The notes under the pieces are model-generated. The model saw nothing but the letters and a program-made list of their open reading frames with translations, searched no databases and was not told where the DNA came from. From Notolepis coatsorum (lineage: Eukaryota; Chordata; Actinopteri; Aulopiformes; Paralepididae): a stretch of DNA of 64,000 bases. The stretch is from contig OZ020587.1 in NCBI GenBank assembly GCA_963971535.1, positions 163,096,491 to 163,160,490 of the forward strand, written 5' to 3'. Made by a program: the position numbers and the translations under genes. Below are positions 36,681 through 46,942 of the stretch, one piece after another (the stretch's first letter is position 1; each line of letters starts with the position of its first letter).

Positions 36681-37015
36681 TATTATCGGCCGATATCGGC
36701 ATTAAAATGGGATATCGGAAAATATATATCGGTTTTCAATTTTTTTTTTTTTTTTTTTTTACATTTCTATAACCTTTATTACCCAGGCAAGCAAGTAAGA
36801 ACAAATTCTGATTTTATTTATTGTCAAAAGTATGCATAATGTTGTGTTAATTCCACAACAAGAGATATGTAATGTTAATGACCTGAAATTATTAATTTTT
36901 TTGGCGGGGGAAACCCTGCATATATCGGTATCGGTTGATATCGGTATCGGAAATTAAGAGTTGGACAATATCAGTATATCGGTATCGGTAAAAAAGCCAA
37001 TATCGAGCATCCCTA
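36679..37015. mobile_element. hAT MITE (TATCGG family), 337 bp
   Basis: Ends read TATATTATCGGCCGATATCG on the left and the complement of TAGGGATGCTCGATATTGGC on the right. Multiple GATATCGGTATCGG words lie inside. The 8-bp flanks ACTCACAC at 36671-36678 and 37016-37023 are identical. Because the flanks lie in a CA repeat, the duplication is less telling here than at the other hAT copies. Confidence 0.8.
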
Positions 37016-37039
37016 ACTCACACACACACACAAACACAC

Positions 37040-38176
37040 ACACACACTATAAAGCAGTTATAGTCTTCACTCGTGTCAACACATTATTTATAGTCTTCAC
37101 TCGTGTCAACACATTATAAAGTAATTGTAAAGTCTTCACTCGTTTCAACACATTATAAAGTAGTTATAAAGAGTCTTCACTCGTGTCAACACATTATAAA
37201 GCAGTTAGTCTTCACTCGTGTCAACACATTATGAAGTAGTTATTGTATCACTTGTTTCAACACATTATAAAGTAGTTATAGTCTTCACTCGTTTCAACAC
37301 ATTATAAAGTAGTTATAAAGTCTTCACTCGTTTCAACACATTATAAAGTAGTTATTGTATCACTCGTTTCAACACATTATAAAGTAATTATAAAGTCTTC
37401 ACTCATTTCAACACATTATAAAGTAATTATGAAGAGTCTTCACTCGTTTCAACACATTATAAAGCAGTTAGTCTTCACTCGTGTCAACACATTATAAAGT
37501 AATTATAAAGAGTCTTCACTCGTTTCAACACATTATAAAGCAGTTATAGTCTTCACTCGTGTCAACACATTATTTATAGTCTTCACTCGTGTCAACACAT
37601 TATAAAGTAATTATAAATAGTCTTCACTCGTTTCAACACATTATAAAGTAGTTATAAAGTCTTCACTCGATGCAACACATTATAAAGCAGTTAGTCTTCA
37701 CTCATGTCAACACATTATAAAGCAGTTATAGTTTTCACTCGTTTCAACACATTATAAAGTAGTTATTGTATCACTCGTTTCAACACATTATAAAGTAGTT
37801 ATAAAGAGTCTTCACTCGTTTCAACACATTATAAAGTAGTTATTGTATCACTCGTTTCAACACATTATAAAGTAATTATAAAGAGTCTTCACTCGTTTCA
37901 ACACATTATAAAGTAGTTATAAAGTCTTCACTCGTTTCAACACATTATAAAGCAGTTAGTCTTCACCCGTGTCAACACATTATAAAGCAGTTATAGTTTT
38001 CACTCGTTTCAACACATTATAAAGTAGTTATTGTATCACTCGTTTCAACACATTATAAAGTAGTTATAAAGAGTCTTCACTCGTTTCAACACATTATAAA
38101 GTAGTTATTGTATCACTCGTTTCAACACATTATAAAGTAATTATAAAGAGTCTTCACTCGTTTCAACACATTATAA
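37040..38176. repeat. Minisatellite, about 41-bp unit
   Basis: More than 25 copies of GTCTTCACTCGTTTCAACAC plus ATTATAAAGTAGTTATAAAGA, with variants in which the spacer is shorter. The same unit occurs once at 54775-54815 and as an array at 57773-58199. It is interrupted at its right end by a Rex1-like LINE tail. Confidence 0.97.
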
Positions 38177-38345
38177 GTCAAGTCAAGTCAAGTCAAGAGT
38201 TTTATTTGTCACGGCATACAAGTATACAATGAAATGCGGGTGGTCGTGCCCGCAACGATGTGCAATACAGTGAGTGGTACAACATGTAATAGAATCCAAT
38301 AAAAAACAACATTGTGCAATAAACAGGTAACAGGTAACAGGTAAC
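38175..38345 (-). mobile_element. Rex1-like LINE, 3' tail
   Basis: The (AAGTC)n start and the segment GTCACGGCATACAAGTATAC, ATGAAATGCGGGTGGTCGT match the 3' end of the Rex1-like LINE at 49631-51340. It is 5'-truncated. Confidence 0.85.
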
Positions 38346-38589
38346 ATGGTGGGACAGCATTTTACAGAAAGATGGATGGAATTGCTGGGCGGTAAGCAGC
38401 TCTTTTTAATCTCAGCCTGATACCTCCTCGTCTCCCTCTGTGCCTCTTCTTGCCGTTTCCTTTGTTCTTTTCTTTGTTGCCGTTCTCCCGTCTGATCTCT
38501 GTTGGCCATTCTAGGCATAAAGTGTCTCCAAACTCCTCTTTGAGCCCGGGGTTTAGGTCCATAAGTGTCTGGCGGTCGTATGACGTACA

Positions 38590-38985
38590 CTGTAAGATTT
38601 TTCACCGTAAAGTTACAATAACTTACTGGCAATATTTTGCATGACTTTTACAGTAAGATTCACAATAATTTACTGTGAATGGCTTCACAGTAATGTGTTG
38701 TAATTTCACAGTAATGGTAGTACAATACATTGTTGTAATTTCACAACTTCTTACTGTAAGAAATTACTGTGATATCACATTATTTTGTTGTATATATATT
38801 ACAACAATGTATTGTGACTTCACAACATCATATTGTAAGAAATTATTGTGATATTACAATATTTTGTTGTATATATATTACAACAATGTATTGTGACTTC
38901 ACAACATCAAATTGTAAGAAATTACTGTGATATCACATTATATTGTTGTATATATATTACAACAATGTATTGTGTATTTACAATA
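38590..38985. repeat. AT-rich tandem/MITE-like repeat
   Basis: Three near-copies of a 75-90 bp unit with ATTACAACAATGTATTGTGA and TGTAAGAAATTACTGTGATA, preceded by ACACTGTAAGATTTTTCACC and TTTTACAGTAAG words. Related ACAGTGT-bounded sequence recurs at 54296-54650, and a shorter match lies at 48945-49035. Confidence 0.8.
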
Positions 38986-39510
38986 GCCTACATGTATTTT
39001 TGTAGTCCAGCTCCAGTACACTTCCTGAAGGTCACACTTTGGTTTCCTGTCGTGATTAATCACGTCATCCTATTGTATTTTGACATGAAACTATTGTATG
39101 AGCTTCCTCCAGAAGTATACTGGAGCTGGGGACTATAGAGTTATGCATGTCTATCATTGTAAATACTGTTATTTTGCCAAATTATATAATATAATAATTA
39201 TTTTTCAATTAATTTGTTGGCAAGTCTTTTGCATTACTTTTCAGACTTGCCAACAAAATAATTGAATAATAATAATAATAATATTATATAATTATAAATA
39301 ATTTGGCAAAATAACTGTCAATTTACAATGGTATGCATAACTGTATAGTCCCCAGCTCCAGTATACTTCTGGAGGAAGCTCATACAATAGTTTCCTGTCA
39401 AATACTATTGGATGACGTGATTAATCACGACAGGAAACCAAAGTGTGAGCTTCTGCCAGGAAGTATACTGGAGCTACACTTCAAAAATGCACGTAGGCTA
39501 TTGTACATTA
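38975..39510. repeat. Long inverted repeat (foldback), arms about 240 bp
   Basis: The left arm begins ACAATAGCCTACATGTATTT and the right arm ends ACGTAGGCTATTGTACA. In between, CCAGCTCCAGTACACTTCCT, CGTGATTAATCACGTCATCC and TTGCCAAATTATATAAT have reverse-complement partners in the opposite arm. A small internal hairpin (AAGTCTTTTGCATTACTTTT) lies at the centre near 39235. No coding sequence is seen. Confidence 0.9.
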
Positions 39511-39544
39511 AAAACAACAGTCCAAACGCACAAATGAGGTAAGC

Positions 39545-40968
39545 CGGCATTTATTGTCAAAAGACAGAATTATTACAAAGAATTATATACAAAGAATTAC
39601 AAAGAATTATATTCTTATTCTTGAAATGGTAAATGGCTGTTTTCTTTTTTACAATTTGTGCACATTTTACCCATAGGAAAATCCCGCTCGTTGTACAAGT
39701 ATCGCAGAGAAAATTCAAAGGTACACAGTTGCACGAGAGTTTCGGACAAAGAAACGCAATGGTTTGAAAGCTCGGCGTTGCTAATAAACATTTTAAATAT
39801 TATTTTATAAACTGCTGGTCAACACTACTCAAAACGGCTTTAGCTGACTGATGCGCCTTGTACAACGAGCGTTTCGCCAGTTCTTCAGAGTTAATTATGG
39901 GACTTTATTGTCAAAAGACAGAATTATATTACAAAGAATTATATTCTTATTCTTGAAATGGTAAATGGCTGTTTTCTTTCTTTATTTTTTTTACAATTTG
40001 TGCACATTTTACCCATAGGAAAATCCCATATTAACTCTGAAGAACTGGTACTCTGCGAAACGCTCATTGTACAAGAATCACAGAGAAAATTCAAAGGTAC
40101 ACAGTTGCACGAGAGTTTCGGACAGAGAAACGCAATGGTTTGAAAGCTCTGCGTTGCTAATAAACATTTTAAATATTATTTTATAAACTGCTGGTCAACA
40201 CTGCTCAAAACGGCTTTAGCTGACTGATGCGCCTTGTACAACAAGCGTTTCGCCAGTTCTTCAGACTTAATTATGGGATTTTATTGTCAAAAGACAGAAT
40301 TATATTACAAAGAATTATATTCTTATTCTTGAAATGGTAAATGGCTGTTCTTTCTTTTCTTTTTTTACAATTTGTGCACATTTTACCCATAGGAAAATCC
40401 CATATTAACTCTGAAGAACTGGTCCTCTGCAAAACGCGCGTTGTACAAGTATCGCAGAGAAAATTCAAAAGGTACACAGTTGCACGAGAGTTTCGGACAG
40501 AGAGACGCAATGGTTTGAAAGCTCGGCGTTGCTAATAAACATTTTAAATATTATTTTATAAACTGCTGGTCAACACTGCTCAAAACGGCTTTAGCTGACT
40601 GATGCGCCTTGTACAACAAGCGTTTCGCCAGTTCTTCAGACTTAATTATGGGATTTTATTGTCAAAAGACAGAATTATATTACAAAGAATTATATTCTTA
40701 TTCTTGAAATGGTAAATGGCTGTTCTTTCTTTTCTTTTTTTACAATTTGTGCACATTTTACCCATAGGAAAATCCCATATTAACTCTGAAGAACTGGTCC
40801 TCTGCGAAACGCGCGTTGTACAAGTATCGCAGAGAAAATTCAAAAGGTACACAGTTGCACGAGAGTTTCGGACAGAGAGACGCAATGGTTTGAAAGCTCG
40901 GCGTTGCTAATAAACATTTTAAATATTATTTTATAAACTGCTGGTCAACACTGCTCAAAACGACTAAA
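39545..40968. repeat. Tandem repeat, 375-bp unit, about 3.8 copies
   Basis: Copies start at about 39555, 39905, 40280 and 40655; the last two are exactly 375 bp apart. Each unit contains TTTGTGCACATTTTACCCAT, a CTCTGAAGAACTGG...TTGTACAAG segment, and later its near-complement CTTGTACAACAAGCGTTTCG, CCAGTTCTTCAGA. So every unit can fold on itself. Short open frames recur in each copy and are not evidence of a gene. Confidence 0.95.
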
Positions 40969-41039
40969 CTAAGACAAAGTAATCATATTCGTAAGTAAAA
41001 TGGTAAATGGCAGTTTTTTTTTTTTTTTTTTTACAATTT

Positions 41040-41215
41040 GTGCACATTTGACCCATTCACACACCGACGACCATGTAAGGTGCCAACCTGCTCATCAGGA
41101 GAAAGTAGGGGTTAAGTGTCTTGCTCAAGGACACATCGACACACTACCCGGGGAGGAGCGGGAATCTCCGTATTGCCAGACGACTGCTCTACCTCCCGAG
41201 CCACTGTCGCTATGA
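41040..41215 (-). mobile_element. tRNA-derived SINE
   Basis: On the minus strand it starts GGCGACAGTGGCTCGGGAGG with an A-box-like TGGCTCGGGAGGTAGAG and a decayed B box (GATTCCCGCTCC). The rest is the CTTGAGCAAGACACTTAACC segment common to many fish SINEs. Its end abuts the 375-bp repeats. Confidence 0.75.
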
Positions 41216-41276
41216 AATTAGTACTTCCAGGTCTTACCCGAAAATGGAACTAATGAATACACTTTATGCACTCACT

Positions 41277-41602
41277 CAAAAGAACAAAAGAGGCACTCAA
41301 AAGAACAAAAGAGGCACTCAAAAGAACAAAAGAGGCGCAGGGACGACAGGAGCATGACAATTGTCTTTGCAGACCATTCAAAGTCTATGAGCTTCCGAAG
41401 AAGGGTGTTCACGTGAGGGGACGACAGGAGCATGACAATTGTCTTTGCAGACCATTCAAAGTCTATGAGCTTCCGAAGAAGGGTGTTCACGTCAGGGGAC
41501 GACAGGAGAAGGACAATTGTCTTTGCAGACCATTCAAAGTCTATGAGCTTACTTACGAAGAAGGGTGTTCACGTCAGGGGACGACAGGAGAAGGACAATT
41601 GT
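41277..41602. repeat. Tandem repeats derived from a terminal exon
   Basis: Three 21-bp copies (AAGAACAAAAGAGGCACTCA) are followed by copies of a roughly 77-bp unit. On the minus strand that unit encodes VNTLLRKLIDFEWSA, the C-terminus of the SAMD-like gene whose last exon (41603-41717) is contiguous with the array. The coding unit is therefore the source of the minisatellite. Confidence 0.85.
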
Positions 41603-44600
41603 CTATGCAGACCATTCAAAGTCTATGAGCTTACGAAGAAGGGTGGTCACTTGAGGGTTGATGGCGCTTCGCTTCTTTGCCCTGGAGCCTTTCTCCGGGT
41701 TGATGCCCAAGAAGCACCTGTTAATATGCAAAGATACGTTTCAGTTTTAAATAGACTCAGCATTTATCAAGGTGCTCACCTGTGTTTTTTCCCACACCAC
41801 ACCCTGATGAAGACTGCTACTAGTTCAAACTTGTTGGATCATCCTCACAATAAAAATATTTGTTTAGCCTCATGGTACCTCTAACATAATGTTTACTTAT
41901 CCGAATTTTGAAGCCATACTACAATGTGAATTAAACCATTATGTCAATTTCTTAACAAGATAGCAGCAACATCAAGTGATGGTATGGTACCAATTCACAT
42001 AGTTGGTTCCATGCTTCATACTCAAAGCATTTAATCTACTTTATGGCCTCTGTAGAAAGGCATGGACTTAATAGCCAGATAGTCTTTGCATAATAAGTCT
42101 TACTGATGACATTGATCATGTGTTCAGAGTGTTAAAATACCTTTGGATGAACTCCAGTGTGGATGATCCAACGGAAGGATACTCCAGGTTGAATACATAG
42201 TAGCTGGTGAATAAAGCAGCTACCCCATGCAAAAAGAATGGGTGTGGGCCCATCACAACTTCTCCCTCGATGGATAGCATCCATCCAGAAGGCCGCATTG
42301 TGTCACCTGAAATGAACAGATACCCCGTCATGCGTTATTGTGGATAGTTATACATTCCTGCAAGGACATGACACAGAACTAGGGCTGTCTTAAATACTTC
42401 GAAGCTTCATTCGATGGGCATGGGATTATGAAAATAAAATTAGATTATTAAAAAATAAAAATAAATTATATATTTTTTTTCTTTTGCAAAATCAACTCTG
42501 CCTCTCAATGCTGTTTGTTATTTAAGATGAGGTCGCACTGACAGATTTGTGTTCATTGTGCTGCTTTTATAAAGCCTCAAATGACGGCTTACAATATTTC
42601 ATGAAAGCAAAGTGTTTTGTTTGTCTAAGATTTAAAAAGGTTTACACTTTACAGCACTGACAAAGTTGAACAAAGTGCTGTACAAGTCCCACAACATTAG
42701 AAAAAATATATATAAAATAAAAAAATTTAATTAATTTCGAAGCTTCGAATTAAAATCGAAATCTTGGCCCCGAAGCTTCGAATTCCAAAAAAATTATCGA
42801 AGGTCAGCCCTACACAGAACCCTGCTGTTCAGGTGGACAGCAGTTTTCTACTCCACCATCAGATGGGTATAGGCTATACTTATCAGCCTGTAAAAGAGTC
42901 CCTGTGCAGATAGGAAAATCCGGCTAAAGGACAAAGCAACTCCTAGCCCTCCAGTTACAAGCGCAGATGGAATGGAGACATGCCAGCTCAGGATATTAGC
43001 GTCATATGTGTGCCGTATCACAAACTGCCTTCTGTCAGATTTTCCCCCTCGATGCAAAGGAACACATAAGCTCATCCCTGAACATTACATTACCTTGAAT
43101 TATCAAACAGGGGGTGCTTGGGAGTGCTGCAGTATTGACATCAGCAGCAGTGGCACAGGTCTACAACAACATGCGGACAGTCAGAGCCAGGATTCGAACC
43201 ACCAACCCTATGGTCGATGAACGACCATCTCTACCAACTGAGCTTCAGTCGCCCCTAATGTAATCACTCTCATATCAAATATTTTAATATTTAAATAAAT
43301 AAAACTTACATCAACTTCGAGCAGTAGTTTCTCCGTAGGCTCCTTGAAGTACACCATAAGGAGCAGGACGATGCAGGCACCGATCTCCGAAACCTCTGGA
43401 TCATATCTGGCCAGAACATCCCTGATCTTCGTGTTGTCCAGTTTCTGGCAGAACTGCAGGATGGTCCGTCCTCGATGACACAGGGCATCTTGGATCTTTT
43501 GAAGGACATCGGTGTCTGTCAGGAGGCCAAAGTGGGAGAAAAGCCCCGTCTGAGAGAAGAGAAAAGGCCATTCTTCTTTGACCTCCACCATCGTTGGTGC
43601 AGGCATTTTGTTCAAGTAACGCCGCAGGATGACGTAGGTCCTCTCCATCAGAAGTTCTGCTCTCGCTGTCCCACCCATCCCTTCCTCTGTGTACAGACAT
43701 ACAAATACATGTATTGAGTACCCAAGTAACAACAATTAGATTTGATGTTGCCACATCTGGGAAATTGAGTGGCAAACCTTTAATTTTATGCTCTCTCATC
43801 ATTACTCATTCTGAATATTAAGGTGGCCTTTTTGCTTAATGTGGGATGTTTATTCAGGTGTCAATTCACCAAAAGTAAAGTAGATTGCATGCCTGAGTAG
43901 ATGTTCCGCAGATCCCTTTTCAAAGCCGCCAATGTTTCCTCTGTCTCCCCGTCCGGTAAGTCTGCTGGGCCCCACCTCACACACCTAGGGATAGGAAGGA
44001 ATCATTGGTTAACTCATAGGTTGGGGAAATTATTAGGTCTGACCCCTATTAGTCGATTAATCGGTCGAAAGGAGCCGTTGTCGACTGCCAACCTCTTAGT
44101 GGAATACATAAAAAGAAAAAAATTGAAAATAGGCCTCTAACGCTAATGGCACGCATACCAGAGGCTAACTGCCTACGAAAACAGGCACAGAGGCACTGAA
44201 AGAGGATTTCACCCATCTAATGAACACACTAGACTAGACAAATATCAAGATGTATCCATCAGTGGACCAATTGCATGCTTTTGCAGAGGACAAGAAGCCT
44301 TCAGTCGACTCCTTCAGACATTAAGCACCCCACAGCCCAAATGGAATGATTATACTACTATACTTTTTTCTTTTTTTTTGTCGACTAACGGCACATTTTG
44401 GCCAATCATAGTCGACTATCCAAATCCTTAGTCGGGGACAGCCCTAGAAATTATATTAAAAAAAATCTTCACATAATTTAAACATTCAATCCAAATAACC
44501 TAAGTTAGTCTAGCATGGCAGTGCCACTTTAACCCCTAATTGCTGCGAGTGTGAATGGAGAGGACACTGGCGCCGTTTGTTTTGCCACCCCTACCCGTAT

Positions 44601-45749
44601 TGGTCGACAGGACCTCTCGTCAGCCTGGACTCTCCTGCCACTCCAGTGGGCCGTCTTCCCTCTCTGCGGCGTCTAGCCAGAATGTTGTTCCTGCTTTTAT
44701 ACTCCACTCTTGTTTTTACTTGTTGGAGAAGAGAGTGGCATCCGTCTCCAAAAACTTCACCTCGCCTGCTAATGTCAGCAAAGGTTTTTGGATGGCTCCT
44801 GACAATTGTTTGGACGATGCTGTGGCACATGGCTCTGGTTGGGTTGCGCTCGTGCTGCGTCATCTGATCCACCAAAGCGTTCACAAAGGCCCTTCTCTCA
44901 TCTGGCTTTGGTCTCTCTTCTTTTTCCACTGCACGTTGAATGGCTGTTGACATCCGGTTCCAGTTGACACGAAAGTCGACATGCCATGACATGCCAGGCT
45001 GTGAAGACTGTGAAAAGTTTGAAGTGCATGGGGGAGTACTTGGGGGGCTGGACAACAGAGAGTGTGGGAATGCTTGCAGAGAGGACAGAGTGTTCACAGA
45101 GCTCGATGTTGGGGAACTTGAAGCAATTGGATGGGGAGGGAGCACCCCCATATTAAGGGTTACTAATCCTAGAAGGGACAAAAACAGTTATGCCAATGTT
45201 CCAAGGGCCTAGTTCTAAGTGTCATGTGAGTCAAAATATGAATTTACCTTTATTAATACCATTCATCAGCTTCCGACATTGGATTGGTTTGAGGTATCGG
45301 ACCAGATCCACCTTCTCCATTAAGGCCAGATCTTCGACACTCTCCACTCCAAGATCATCAAGTAGGGTAGTCAGTAAGTCATCAGGGAGGCCCGGTAAAT
45401 ATGACCAAACTGCTTCCTTTATAGCTTCCATTAACATTGTCTTCAAATGCTTGATAAGAGAGGCTAAAGTGTCACACTTAAATGCACAAGCCTCAAGCAC
45501 ACATTTCAAGGATGTGTCAGGTAGTAGAGCTGATGTAGGTCTAGGAGGCTGAGCAGCTTGCAGGTAGCACTTATGCAGCCTATATATATGAGATCTCAGT
45601 TCTGTGTGTTTTCTGAACCTCTGTGAGCAGTCAGGTACACCACACAGATAGTGATAATTGGGGCCATTACTGTGCAGCTGTGTGTGCTGAACAAAGGTAT
45701 ACACACTCTCAGACACATGCTGACATCGAATATATTTACAGTGGAACAT
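41603..45749 (-). CDS. SAMD3-like / C2H2-like multi-exon gene
   Basis: Predicted minus-strand exons: 45248-45749, 44595-45168, 43893-43984, 43310-43686, 42141-42306 and 41603-41717. Exon 1 starts at ATG 45749. It encodes a C2H2-type segment (CGVPDCSQRFRKHTELRSHI) and a SAM-like helical stretch (LLDDLGVESVEDLALMEKVD). Exons 2-4 encode RRAFVNALVDQMT, HPKTFADISRRGEVFGDGC, VKTRVEYKSRNNILARRRRE and WPFLFSQTGLFSHFGLLTD. The last exons encode SSTLEFIQRCFLGINPEKG and end FEWSA-stop. This pattern fits a multicopy fish family often named SAMD3-like; its function is unknown to me. Phases match for exons 1-4 and for exons 5-6. The exon 4 to exon 5 join is out of phase, so an exon is probably unrecognised. 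Exon 3 uses a GC donor. Confidence 0.68.
42380..42812. mobile_element. hAT MITE, 433 bp
   Basis: Termini TAGGGCTGTCTTAAATACTT and the complement of TAGGGCTGACCTTCGATAA, with subterminal TTCGAAGCTTCG palindromes. Perfect 8-bp duplications CACAGAAC lie at 42372-42379 and 42813-42820. It lies in an intron of the SAMD-like gene. Confidence 0.95.
43137..43256 (-). mobile_element. tRNA-derived SINE head
   Basis: The minus strand has AGCTCAGTTGGTAGAG (A box) and GGTTCGAATCCTGGCTC (B box) about 30 bp apart, the layout of a tRNA-derived Pol III promoter. The sequence does not fold into a full tRNA that I can support and runs into unrelated DNA, so I call it a SINE and not a tRNA gene. Confidence 0.7.
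44034..44446. mobile_element. hAT MITE (TAGGGCTGTCCCC family), 413 bp
   Basis: Left end TAGGTCTGACCCCTATTAGT, right end the complement of TAGGGCTGTCCCCGACTAAG. Both ends contain GTCGACTA words. Perfect 8-bp duplications GAAATTAT lie at 44026-44033 and 44447-44454. It lies between exons 2 and 3 of the SAMD-like gene. A truncated relative is at 30018. Confidence 0.96.
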
Positions 45750-45940
45750 TGTTGTGCGTGGTAACTAGTTACCTACCCAATCATTACATCTGCCTCACAC
45801 TGAACAAGATGATTAGCCTGGCTGCCTGACACTGAACAGGATACTGTATCTTAAAGACCTCTCTGATTACCTAGAAAAAAGGAAACCAGATAAAGGAGAG
45901 ATTACAGTTTGCATGCAGATTATGAATGTATACTATAGGC

Positions 45941-46934
45941 CAGGGGTAGGCAACCCTAGGCACGCGTGCCTGCATAGGCACGCGGGGGCATTTGCATAGG
46001 CACAGGGGGCAGCAGTAAAAAAAAAATAAAAAATTAGCTTTGAAATATTATAGTGAAATATTTTGCACTGTTGTCGCATTTATCTCGTTGACATCCTCCC
46101 ACAGGTTATTTTTACTACCACATATTTAATTGAGACCCTTTATTTGTTTATTATTTCAATTTAGCTGGAAATACATTGCTATATCATTCAGTAACATTTG
46201 CAGAGCCTTATAACAAAAACATTATTACGGTCACCATTGTGACCAGTGGGATTAATCAACACATTTTATTATTTATTTTTCTATTTCATTGAACATTGCA
46301 CATGTTAAAAGCAATTTTTTTTCTCAAAATGTGAGTATTACCAAGTCAACTTGTGTTTTTAAAACAATGACAATAAACATAGTTTTATTAGGTTGAAATA
46401 ATGTGGTTGTGTACTTATTTTACTGTTAACTTATTATGGATTGAAAACTGAACCCAATATTTTTAAGTTCTGGTAACTTATTATTATTATTTTTTTACAG
46501 TGTAGTCTTGCGATCAATCAAAACTTATTTACACGATATACCTCACATTCACCCTCCATTCACATCCTGGTGTTCTCCTGGTGTTCTCCATTAGGCCTGT
46601 AGGTGGAGCTATGACAGCACACGTACAGTACACAAACCGATGGTGTGTGATGTGTCTAAAAATGAATGGGCAAATGTGAGTGAAATGGTCGCACTGTATG
46701 CAGCTGTTTGTCTGCATTGCATCCCCCCCCAACTCAGATTTAGGGTTGATACAACCATCATAATAATATTGTTAATAATAACAATAACAATAATGATGTA
46801 ATAATGTAAAAATTATCATTAAAAATACCTGATTATGAGAAAAAAAATTACGATGCATGGAATATTGTTGAGGCACACTAGTTACAACTATATTTCAAAC
46901 AGGCACTCCATGTCAAAAAGGTTGCTGACCCCTG
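45941..46934. mobile_element. hAT element, non-autonomous, 994 bp
   Basis: Left end CAGGGGTAGGCAACCCTAGG, right end the complement of CAGGGGTCAGCAACC. Perfect 8-bp duplications CTATAGGC lie at 45933-45940 and 46935-46942. The interior is AT-rich with no transposase frame. A GGCACGCGTGCCTGCATAGG inverted motif follows the left end. Confidence 0.95.
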
Positions 46935-46942
46935 CTATAGGC

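Noticed and set aside
37040-38176. Regular repeats that superficially resemble a CRISPR array
   Set aside because: Spacers are not unique sequences; the whole unit is repeated with minor variants. No cas genes are present and the context is eukaryotic.
38183-38632. Charged minus-strand frame (RQQRKEQRKRQEEAQRETRR)
   Set aside because: It overlaps the Rex1-like LINE tail at its end, shows no recognised domain, and has no supported splice partners. A small exon cannot be excluded.
40271-40910. Repeated 64- and 79-codon frames
   Set aside because: They recur because the 375-bp unit recurs; the inverted repeat creates matching frames on both strands. No domain is recognised.
41040-41215. tRNA gene on the minus strand
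   Set aside because: The B box is degenerate and the tail is SINE-like.
43137-43256. tRNA gene on the minus strand
   Set aside because: A and B boxes are present, but I cannot support a complete cloverleaf and the sequence continues as repeat, so a SINE fits better.
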